From Deltaproteobacteria bacterium (lineage in GTDB: Bacteria; Desulfobacterota_C; Deferrisomatia; Deferrisomatales; JACRMM01): a DNA stretch of 8,098 nucleotides. A model generated the notes under the pieces. The model saw nothing but the letters and a program-made list of their open reading frames with translations, made no database searches and was not told the DNA's origin. The stretch spans positions 1 through 8,098 of the forward strand of contig JACRCS010000895.1 of assembly GCA_016218905.1 (NCBI GenBank), written 5' to 3'. Position 1 is the stretch's first letter. Each line of letters starts with the position of its first letter. Below are positions 1-5,091 of the stretch, piece by piece. Both the position numbers and the translations under genes were made by a program.

Positions 1-173
1 CCCCGGGCCAGCTCCTCGTCGGAAAGCGACACCGAGTCCGAGGAGCGCACGACCTCGTGCCCCAGGAACGTGTAGTTCACCTGGGCGACGCCGTGGGCCT
101 CCGCGGCGGCGCCGAAGGCCGCCTCGGCGCCTCGCGCGCCGCCGCTGAAGAGAGTCACGTCTCCGGGCTTCAT
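1..173 (-). CDS. Unknown protein with an SGGA-R-GAE loop, N-terminal part only
   Basis: The first 57 codons of a minus-strand gene are visible; the rest lies beyond the left edge. The start is ATG at 173, set by a GAGGAGA Shine-Dalgarno site ending about 6 bases upstream. The protein begins MKPGDVTLFSGGARGAEAAF. The VTLFSGGARGAE segment (about residues 6-17) is a beta strand followed by a glycine-rich loop and a helix, as in Rossmann-like nucleotide-binding folds such as the SLOG/YpsA group, where SGGA-x-GAD-type loops occur. That link rests on one motif and is an inference. The NYTFLGHE segment (about residues 33-40) fits a second strand. A sigma70-like promoter (221-249) lies upstream, so it is probably the first gene of its transcript. 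I do not recognise a function. Confidence 0.6.
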   Translation of the reverse strand, partial: MKPGDVTLFSGGARGAEAAFGAAAEAHGVAQVNYTFLGHEVVRSSDSVSLSDEELAR

Positions 174-220
174 CTCAGGTCTCCTCGGCAAGCGGGGTAT
201 GAGGCCGTCTCGGGGGGCGC

Positions 221-249
221 AGGATACCCCCGTTTCCTCCCGACCTCAA
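221..249 (-). promoter_or_regulatory. Candidate sigma70 promoter for the left-edge minus-strand gene
   Basis: Read on the minus strand, TTGAGG (244-249) and TATCCT (221-226) are separated by exactly 17 bases. Each hexamer matches the consensus at 4 of 6 positions. Transcription would start near 214, giving a leader of about 40 bases that contains the GAGGAGA ribosome site. The -35 box lies next to the plus-strand promoter at 267-296, so this is a compact divergent promoter region. Assigned by pattern only. Confidence 0.45.
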
Positions 250-266
250 AGGGGTGCCCAATCCCC

Positions 267-296
267 TTGACCCCTTGGCCTCCCGCGCGGTATTCA
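267..296 (+). promoter_or_regulatory. Candidate sigma70 promoter for the secreted-protein gene
   Basis: TTGACC (267-272) is followed after 18 bases by TATTCA (291-296), about 55 bases ahead of the chosen start at 351. The -35 box overlaps an inverted repeat, AAGGGG (249-254) and CCCCTT (263-268) with an 8-base loop. A regulator could bind there, or it may be chance in GC-rich DNA. Confidence 0.4.
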
Positions 297-350
297 CCCG
301 CCCCGGGGCGCCGCCAGACCGGCCCCCGAACCCCAGCGATGGAGTCGACG

Positions 351-1259
351 ATGCTGCGCCGTTCCGCCTCGTTTCTGTTTCTTGCCCTGACCCTGTGCAC
401 CGTCCGTGCGGGCGCCGAGGAAGCCGGCGACGGCGCGCCGGCCGTCTCGCCGCCGGACGCAGTGGAGCGGTGGACCGGGGAGAACGCGCGCCTGACGGAG
501 AGGGTCCGGCTGCTCGAGGCCTCCTGCGTGAGCCGCGAGGACCTCGTGCGGCGAAACCTCGTCCGCCTGCAGGCAATCGTGCGGGACGTGAAGGCGCAGC
601 GCCAGCCCATGGCCGACTTCGAGGGATACGTCCGGTGGATGTCGGGAAGCCTCTCGAGCTACTCCAAGTATGTGGAGGCGGGCTCGGCGGCCGCCTCCCT
701 CGCCCGCTTCCTTCCCATCCCGTACGCCGGTCAGGCGGGCATGTTCGCCAAGTTCGTCGCACACTTCGCCCTGTCGCTCAACGCCGCTTCGAACGCCATC
801 GAGAAGTATCTGAAGACCTCGCAACAGTTCGTGACGCGGGTCGACGCGATCGATGCCTCCAAACCGCTCAACGCGAAGGAGGTCTCGGAGCTCGGCCGCT
901 TCGCCGACGAACAGCTCCTGGGGGACACGGCCGACGTGCAGGCCAAGCTCGCGACCACCTCAGACCTCTCCGCATCGGCTCTGGCCTTCCTGGAGGGGAT
1001 GAACCAGTACATCGGCTGCACCGACGAGTACTGGAGCAAGACGAAGCAGCTCGTGACGCGCAGGGAGGCCGACCCCAAGGAGAAGAGCTACCTCTCCGAG
1101 AGCATCCAGGGTCTCAAGACCCAGGCCGCGTCCTTCAACGCGCGGCTCAAGCTGTTCGGCGACGTGGCCACCCGGGATGCGCCCCTGATCAAATCCCTGG
1201 GTGCCTTCGACGAGCTGATCCGGGAGATCGACGCCCGGGTGGTCGCCCGCAGCCGGTGA
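351..1259 (+). CDS. Secreted helical protein of unknown function (Sec signal peptide)
   Basis: I chose ATG 351 because GGAG (341-344) sits 6 bases upstream and the reading then opens on a classic Sec signal peptide: MLRR, a hydrophobic core FLFLALTLC, and an AGA cleavage site after residue 22. ATG 339 in the same frame would add four residues but has no ribosome site. The mature protein of about 280 residues is strongly helical. An Asp/Glu-Arg-rich coiled-coil-like stretch covers about 36-85, a small-residue-rich hydrophobic pair of helices about 109-150, and further charged helices run to the C-terminus. Cys59 and Cys223 could form a disulphide; Cys16 is not in a good lipobox. It should reside in the periplasm or be attached to the envelope. 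It stands alone, with the convergent DJ-1 gene 188 bases downstream; a small GC hairpin at 1324-1339 without a T-run is the only structure seen there. No family recognised. Confidence 0.75.
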   Translation: MLRRSASFLFLALTLCTVRAGAEEAGDGAPAVSPPDAVERWTGENARLTERVRLLEASCVSREDLVRRNLVRLQAIVRDVKAQRQPMADFEGYVRWMSGSLSSYSKYVEAGSAAASLARFLPIPYAGQAGMFAKFVAHFALSLNAASNAIEKYLKTSQQFVTRVDAIDASKPLNAKEVSELGRFADEQLLGDTADVQAKLATTSDLSASALAFLEGMNQYIGCTDEYWSKTKQLVTRREADPKEKSYLSESIQGLKTQAASFNARLKLFGDVATRDAPLIKSLGAFDELIREIDARVVARSR

Positions 1260-1447
1260 GCCGAGAAGAACCGCCGTCCGCCTGGGTACGCGGCCCTCGG
1301 GACCGTGCACCTCAGAGGAATCCCGCTCCGCCAGGAGCGAGGTCGACACCACGGGCGCGCGTGTACGCCCTCGTTGCCGTGCACTCCTGGAAGGTCTGTT
1401 CAGCGCTCCCGGCGAAGCTCAGGTCCCCAGGCGCCCCAGCGTTCTCG

Positions 1448-1963
1448 TCATTCGAGCGCCTCGATCAAGGCGCGGCAGAAGGCCGGCAGGTCGTCAGGAA
1501 CCCGGGAAGTAATCAGGTTGCCGTCTCGCACCACCTCCTGGTCCACCCAGAGGGCCCCGGCATGCACGAGGTCGTCCTTGATGGAGAAGAAGCTGGTGAC
1601 CTTCCGGCCGCTGACTACCTCGGCCGAGGCGAGCATCCAGCCCGCGTGGCAGATGGCCGCTACCACCCTGTCCCGATCGTGCATGTCCCGCACAAAGGCC
1701 ACCATGGCGGGCACCCTCCGCATGTGATCCGGGGAGTAGCCGCCGGGGATCACCAGGCCATCGAAGTGGTCAGCCCTTGCATTCTCCGCAGCCAGGTCCG
1801 CTTTGGCCGGCACGGCGTGCTTGCTCGTGTAGGTCTCTGCACGCGGGGCGATCACGGTCACCTCCGCTCCCTCCTCGCGCAGCCGCTGGTAGGGGTACCA
1901 GAACTCCTGGTCCTCGTAGAGGTTCTCCAGAAAGAGGGCGACCTTCTTCCCCTTCAGACGCAT
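1448..1963 (-). CDS. DJ-1/PfpI family protein (cysteine amidohydrolase/deglycase type)
   Basis: This 171-residue protein belongs to the PfpI branch of the DJ-1 superfamily, soluble cytoplasmic enzymes linked to protein repair after methylglyoxal damage, glyoxalase activity or peptidase activity; substrates in this branch are disputed. Seen directly: the YEDQEF segment with the family's conserved Glu (Glu17), the IPGGY turn (72-76), and the nucleophile elbow AICHAGW with Cys105 and His106. The IKDDLVHAG and WVDQEVV segments (about 128-145), followed by SRVPDDLP, are also typical of PfpI. The length matches the family (about 165-190). ATG 1963 is the start because GAGGAGGG lies 7 bases upstream; an in-frame upstream ATG at 2080 has no support. 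It is transcribed away from abiEi and shares the 1964-2082 intergenic region with it. Family call is firm; substrate is not known. Confidence 0.93.
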   Translation of the reverse strand: MRLKGKKVALFLENLYEDQEFWYPYQRLREEGAEVTVIAPRAETYTSKHAVPAKADLAAENARADHFDGLVIPGGYSPDHMRRVPAMVAFVRDMHDRDRVVAAICHAGWMLASAEVVSGRKVTSFFSIKDDLVHAGALWVDQEVVRDGNLITSRVPDDLPAFCRALIEALE

Positions 1964-1986
1964 GTCACGTCCCTCCTCGGTCAGGG

Positions 1987-2017
1987 CCCGGGCCGACAGA
2001 CGAACGGCCGGCCCGGG
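1987..2017. repeat. GC-rich inverted repeat in the DJ-1 leader region
   Basis: CCCGGGCC (1987-1994) and GGCCCGGG (2010-2017) form a perfect 8-bp inverted repeat around a 15-base loop. On the minus strand it would lie in the untranslated leader of the DJ-1 gene, 20-50 bases ahead of its start, where a stable hairpin could affect expression. No T-run follows on either strand, so it is not a standard terminator. It may be chance in this base composition. Confidence 0.35.
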
Positions 2018-2043
2018 GCGTGAAAGAAGCGGTTCTCGATTTA

Positions 2044-2072
2044 TTGCGTCGAAATTACGCATGGCGTAATGT
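2044..2072 (+). promoter_or_regulatory. Promoter with perfect inverted-repeat operator upstream of abiEi
   Basis: A locally AT-rich island holds a perfect inverted repeat ATTACGC-ATG-GCGTAAT (2054-2070) only 12 bases before the abiEi start at 2083. A possible -35 box TTGCGT (2044-2049) is followed after 17 bases by TAATGT (2067-2072), so the inverted repeat would occupy the spacer and the -10 box. In studied AbiE systems the AbiEi antitoxin represses its own operon by binding inverted repeats near the promoter, which makes autoregulation the natural reading. No Shine-Dalgarno site precedes ATG 2083, so the transcript may be leaderless or nearly so. The inverted repeat is seen; its use as an operator is inferred. 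Confidence 0.55.
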
Positions 2073-2082
2073 ACGTGCACAA

Positions 2083-2742
2083 ATGCAGAGCCTCACCGAG
2101 AAGATCCTCAAGTTGGCGCCGCCGGGCGGGTTGTTCGACGAGACGGTCATCGGCAACCTGTTCCCGGACAGCAGCGACGGCGCGCGCGCCCTGCTGGTGC
2201 ACCGGGCGCGTCGGGCCGGGGAGATCCTGCGCCTGAAGCCCGGCCTCTTCGTGCTCGGCCTGCCGTACCGGAGGTCCGAGCCGCACCCGTTCGTGTTGGC
2301 AGGGGTCCTGCACGCCCCGTCCCACGTGAGCCTGGAGTCGGCCCTGGCCCACCACGGCCTGATCCCCGAAGCAGTCTACCAGGTAAGCAGCGTCACGGTG
2401 GCACGCAGTCGGGAGTTCTCGACGCCCCTCGGGGTGTTCCGTTTCCGGCGGGTGCCGGCGAACGCCCCGCGCGCCGGGGTCGAGGCCGTGGAGGTTGAGC
2501 GCAACGCGTGGGCGTTCGTGGCTTCGCCCCTGCGTGCCATCGCCGACGCGGTCTACCTGAACAAGGACGTCGCGTGGAAGCGGGACGGCCCCGACTACCT
2601 GACGGAGTCGCTCCGAATCGAGGAGGACGACCTGGGATCGCTCTCCTTCGAGGCGCTGGACGAGATCGTGGAGAGCATCCGGAGCCGTCGCGTGGGCGCG
2701 TATCTCCGTGGCCTGGAGGGAGCGTTGAGCCGTGCTGGATAG
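2083..2742 (+). CDS. abiEi: AbiEi-family antitoxin/transcriptional regulator (module 1)
   Basis: This 219-residue protein is a full-length AbiEi-type antitoxin of a type IV toxin-antitoxin system: it represses its own operon and opposes the AbiEii nucleotidyltransferase without needing to bind it. Residues 1-58 form the winged-helix DNA-binding domain (LTEKILKLAPPGGLFDE start, LRLKPGLFVL wing). The C-terminal antitoxin domain follows, with PHPF (67-70), the hallmark HVSLESALAHHGLIPE (81-96), SSVT (102-105), the TPLGVFRFRRVP segment (114-125) and WAFVASPLRAIAD (143-155). ATG 2083 was chosen because the family begins close to LTEKIL and the sequence just upstream is AT-rich operator-like DNA; an in-frame GTG at 2020 is less likely. 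Its end overlaps the toxin start by 11 bases. The domain is complete, so it is probably functional. Confidence 0.88.
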   Translation: MQSLTEKILKLAPPGGLFDETVIGNLFPDSSDGARALLVHRARRAGEILRLKPGLFVLGLPYRRSEPHPFVLAGVLHAPSHVSLESALAHHGLIPEAVYQVSSVTVARSREFSTPLGVFRFRRVPANAPRAGVEAVEVERNAWAFVASPLRAIADAVYLNKDVAWKRDGPDYLTESLRIEEDDLGSLSFEALDEIVESIRSRRVGAYLRGLEGALSRAG

Positions 2743-3124
2743 GATGTGGGGCGCGAAGCTCCGGGAGTACTCGCCGGCGAACCCCCTGGAGCAGGAGAAC
2801 GTGCTCCAGGAGATGATGCAGCACCACGTGCTCGCCAGCCTCTCGCGGGCGGGGTTGTTCGCGGAGGCCATGTTCCACGGCGGCACCTGCCTGCGCATCC
2901 TGTGGGGGATGAACCGGTTCTCGGAGGATTTGGACTTCCTCCTCAAACGGACCGATCCGGACTTCCGCTGGGAGGGACACCTGGAGGCCGTCCGGAAGGA
3001 CTGCGAGCTCGAGGGGGTCGCCCTCGAGGTGCAGGACAAGTCCCAAGCCGGAGCGGCCGTCCAGAAGGCGTTCCTCAAGACCGACTCCGTCGGCAAGATC
3101 CTGACGCTCGACCTGCCCACTTGA
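2732..3124 (+). pseudogene. abiEii: Truncated AbiEii nucleotidyltransferase toxin (module 1)
   Basis: The first about 125 residues match AbiEii toxins, nucleotidyltransferases that act on tRNA or other targets to stop growth, for example after phage infection. The polymerase-beta-type motif I is intact: HGGTCLRI (49-56) followed by FSEDLDF, with Asp66 and Asp68 as the metal-binding pair. GTG 2732 is the start, with GGAGG (2715-2719) 12 bases upstream and an 11-base overlap with abiEi. After KTDSVGKILTLDLP the frame stops, whereas family members are about 220-300 residues and continue into an LEIDTNPP-type motif and a later Lys/Arg-Asp-rich catalytic segment. The missing part cannot be recovered in any frame downstream. 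Instead the next sequence is the N-terminal region of another abiEi. It is probably inactive as a toxin, though a folded remnant is possible. Confidence 0.85.
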
Positions 3125-3176
3125 GATTGCCGGTGGCTCGCCGGTCTTCTCTTCGGCGCTGCTTCGCGCCGGCGAT

Positions 3177-3749
3177 GTGGACCCGGTCGACCTCGCGAGC
3201 CAGCTTTCGCGCTGGACCGCCGCGGGGAAGATCGTGTCGCTGCGACGAGGTGTGTATGCATTCGGCGAGCCTTACCGTCGCCGCCAGCCGCACCCGTTCG
3301 AGATCGCAAACCTGCTCGTGCGTCCCTCGTATGTCAGTCTCGAGTCCGCGCTCTGGTTCCGAGGGATGCTCCCCGAGGCCGTGTTCGCCGTGACGAGTGT
3401 CACGACAGCTCGGCCGGCGGGGTACGAAACGCAACTCGGGACCTTTGATTTCCGGCATCTGGCCCCGGGGATGTTCTGGGGCTACACGACGGAGCGTCTC
3501 GCGCCTGCGAACGGCGCCCTGGCATTCGTCGCACGCTCGGAGAAGGCGCTGCTCGATCTGGTCTATCTGCGCTCGGGCGCCGACGCACCCGCGTTCCTTC
3601 GCGGGCTTCGCCTGGCCCGACTGGAGGTTCTCGACCCCGGGGTCCTGACCCAGATGGCCGAGCGATTGGGCAGGCCGAGGCTCGCGCGCGCCGCCGAACA
3701 GATCGCGCGCCTCGTCGAGGATGCCGCTGCGCAGTGGGAGGAGCTGTGA
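3177..3749 (+). CDS. abiEi: AbiEi-family antitoxin (module 2), N-terminus trimmed at a junction
   Basis: A second AbiEi protein of a different subtype. Its winged-helix region reads [21 protein letters not shown] (about residues 9-29). Then come PHPF (38-41), [17 protein letters not shown] (51-67), VTSVTTARP (72-80), LGTFDFRHL and [18 protein letters not shown]. The first available start is GTG 3177, without a ribosome site. The same frame stays open back to 3105 and reads LEIAGGSPVFSSALLRAGD directly upstream, which looks like the lost start of the DNA-binding domain. So the original start codon was removed when this gene was joined to the truncated toxin near 3105-3125. Translation may depend on coupling to that toxin, whose stop is at 3122-3124. 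It ends in a GTGA overlap with the second toxin. The antitoxin domain is intact; DNA binding may be impaired. Confidence 0.82.
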   Translation: MDPVDLASQLSRWTAAGKIVSLRRGVYAFGEPYRRRQPHPFEIANLLVRPSYVSLESALWFRGMLPEAVFAVTSVTTARPAGYETQLGTFDFRHLAPGMFWGYTTERLAPANGALAFVARSEKALLDLVYLRSGADAPAFLRGLRLARLEVLDPGVLTQMAERLGRPRLARAAEQIARLVEDAAAQWEEL

Positions 3750-4645
3750 AGGATCGCGCTCTGGAAATCGTCGCGTCGCGGCCGCCCGCCGCGGAGGGGC
3801 GCAACGTGCTCCGGGAGTACTTGCAGTCGCGCGTCCTGGGCGCGATGCAGGAGGCCGGAACAATGGTGCCGCTGGCGTTCATGGGAGGCACGGCGCTGCG
3901 CTTCCTGTACCGCATCCCGCGGTTCTCGGAGGCCCTCGACTTCACGGTCGAGCGAAACCTGGACTCGTTCGACTTCCGCGGGCTCGTCAAGAACATCGAG
4001 CGGACGCTCGTGCGGGAGGGCTACGCCCTGCGCACGCGAGTGAGCGACAAGTGGGCGGTTGCGAAGGCACACCTGGGCTTCGTGGGACTCCCGGCCGAAG
4101 CGGGGCTCTCGCCGCCGCCCGACGAGATCCTGTCGCTCAGGCTGGAGGTCGATACGAACCCTCCGGCAGGAGCCGGTCTTGCCATCACGCTCGTGAACCG
4201 ACACGGTCCTCTGTGTCTGCAACACCACAACCTGCCATCGCTCTTCGAGAACGCGGACCGGAGCCACGATCGTGGCGCTGCGCCCGGAGGGTGGCGCGCT
4301 CGTCCCGAACCCCGAGGCCGGCGCACGACTCGAGGCCGGTGCCGTTGCGGTTCTCCTGGGAACGCCCGAGCACCTGGCGGCCGCAGCGCTGCTCTTCCAG
4401 CCCGGGGCACCAGGCGCACCCGAGGAGGGGCCATGACCTCGATCCTGCAGTGGGCAGTGGCCCAGGCCGCCGCGGCGCTGGCATCCCGCCGCTGCCTGAA
4501 AGGGGCACCGCAACCCGCCACGCGCACCCTGTCGTCTTGCCAACCCCGCGCCTTGACTTCCTCCCCTCTTGGGGCAGCCTTCGCCCGTCGACTCTCCACG
4601 TTTCAGGGGCTGATCAGGAGGCTGTCATGCTGTCGTTGGACGTGA
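3746..4645 (+). pseudogene. abiEii: Defective AbiEii nucleotidyltransferase toxin (module 2)
   Basis: GTG 3746 overlaps the antitoxin stop as GTGA and follows GGAGG (3737-3741), so it is translationally coupled. Residues 1-167 match AbiEii, with [10 protein letters not shown] (46-55), then [20 protein letters not shown] (133-144) and [10 protein letters not shown] (158-167). Two defects are visible. First, motif I normally reads SEDLDF; here the first metal-binding Asp is Ala63 (GCC at 3932-3934, one base from GAC), leaving only Asp65. Second, after about 4246 toxin similarity ends and the Lys- and Arg-Asp-containing C-terminal catalytic segment is absent. The frame stays open to 4645 by chance, adding about 132 arginine- and proline-rich residues that resemble nothing, across an out-of-frame antiporter remnant, and overlaps the next gene. 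The stretch 4437-4626 holds no other gene I can support; a short in-frame ATG at 4433 opens the same junk frame. Confidence 0.85.
4243..4436 (+). pseudogene. Remnant of a Kef/CPA2-type antiporter C-terminus (TrkA-C/RCK domain)
   Basis: In the frame starting at 4257 the sequence reads [13 protein letters not shown], then [20 protein letters not shown], then [13 protein letters not shown], and ends at TGA 4434-4436. This is the pattern of the TrkA-C (RCK C-terminal) ligand-binding domain at the end of monovalent cation:proton antiporters and KefB/KefC-like potassium systems, including the L-x-x-G-D-x-L-x-x-G-x-P motif (here with Ala for Asp). Just upstream CTT CGA GAA CGC (4243-4254) would read LRER, as expected before TGAT, if two extra bases (4255-4256) were removed, so the scrap may also carry an indel. 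Everything N-terminal of this domain is missing and toxin sequence takes its place. Not expressed as a functional protein. Confidence 0.68.
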
Positions 4646-5088
4646 ACGGAAAGGCCTATCAGGTCGATGCGGACGCGGATACGCCGCTGCTGTGGGTACT
4701 CCGCGAACATCTCCAACTTACCGGGACGAAGTTCGGGTGCGGTATCGGGATGTGCGGTGCCTGCACAGTGCACCTGGACGGAAGAGCCGAACGGTCGTGC
4801 CAGATCGCCGCGGGGAAGGCGCAGGGGCAGAAGATCACGACGATCGAGGGCCTGCCCGAGGACCACCCGGTGAAGGTGGCCTGGATCCAGGAGCAGGCAC
4901 CCCAGTGCGGGTACTGTCAGTGCGGTCAGATCATGGAAGCCTCGGCGCTGCTCGCAGCGAACCCGCGCCCCACCGAAGGCCAGATCGTCGATGCCATGGC
5001 GGGAAACGTCTGCCGGTGCGGAACCTACCCCCGGATCAAGCAGGCGATCCGGCGAGCCGCCGGGGCCGCCCCGGGCAAAGGAGGGTGA
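4627..5088 (+). CDS. iorA: [2Fe-2S] small subunit of an IorAB-type molybdenum hydroxylase
   Basis: A 153-residue subunit carrying the two [2Fe-2S] clusters that move electrons from the molybdenum site of the partner subunit. The N-terminal ferredoxin-like domain has Cys38, Cys43, Cys46 and Cys58 ([17 protein letters not shown]). The C-terminal helical domain has Cys94, Cys97, Cys129 and Cys131 ([11 protein letters not shown] and [11 protein letters not shown]). Length and motifs match isoquinoline 1-oxidoreductase alpha and aldehyde oxidoreductase small subunits. An extra Cys99 sits where Ser or Pro is common. ATG 4627 is fixed by AGGAGG (4616-4621) 5 bases upstream. The partner gene starts 3 bases after the stop, so the two are one operon. 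It has no signal peptide and is presumably carried across the membrane with its Tat-tagged partner. The symbol reflects family resemblance; the true substrate is not known. Confidence 0.93.
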   Translation: MLSLDVNGKAYQVDADADTPLLWVLREHLQLTGTKFGCGIGMCGACTVHLDGRAERSCQIAAGKAQGQKITTIEGLPEDHPVKVAWIQEQAPQCGYCQCGQIMEASALLAANPRPTEGQIVDAMAGNVCRCGTYPRIKQAIRRAAGAAPGKGG

Positions 5089-5091
5089 GCC

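Noticed and set aside
1324..1339. CGCTCC-GCCA-GGAGCG hairpin as a terminator between the secreted-protein and DJ-1 genes
   Set aside because: A 6-bp stem without a following T-run on either strand is too weak to call.
254..2023. A 589-codon plus-strand frame crossing the secreted-protein and DJ-1 genes
   Set aside because: Its composition is Arg/Pro/Gly-rich shadow sequence and it crosses two genes with signal peptide or catalytic motif support on other frames.
2020..2082. Upstream GTG 2020 as the abiEi start, adding 21 residues
   Set aside because: It would make the inverted repeat and AT-rich promoter island coding, has no good ribosome site, and extends beyond where family members start.
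2732..3124. Single-base sequencing error as the cause of the toxin 1 truncation
   Set aside because: No frame downstream continues the toxin family; the following sequence is the start of another antitoxin, so an indel would not restore a toxin.
3105..3180. Programmed +1 frameshift making a toxin-antitoxin fusion
   Set aside because: The site reads CCC ACT TGA; slipping from ACT to CTT pairs poorly and no upstream stimulatory Shine-Dalgarno-like element is evident. A deletion junction explains the missing parts of both genes better.
4568..4584. Sigma54-like -24/-12 promoter (TTGG, 10 bases, GC) ahead of the molybdenum hydroxylase operon
   Set aside because: Only the GG and GC spacing fits; the rest of both boxes matches poorly and such spacing is common in GC-rich DNA. 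The TTGACT at 4553-4558 also lacks a good -10 box.
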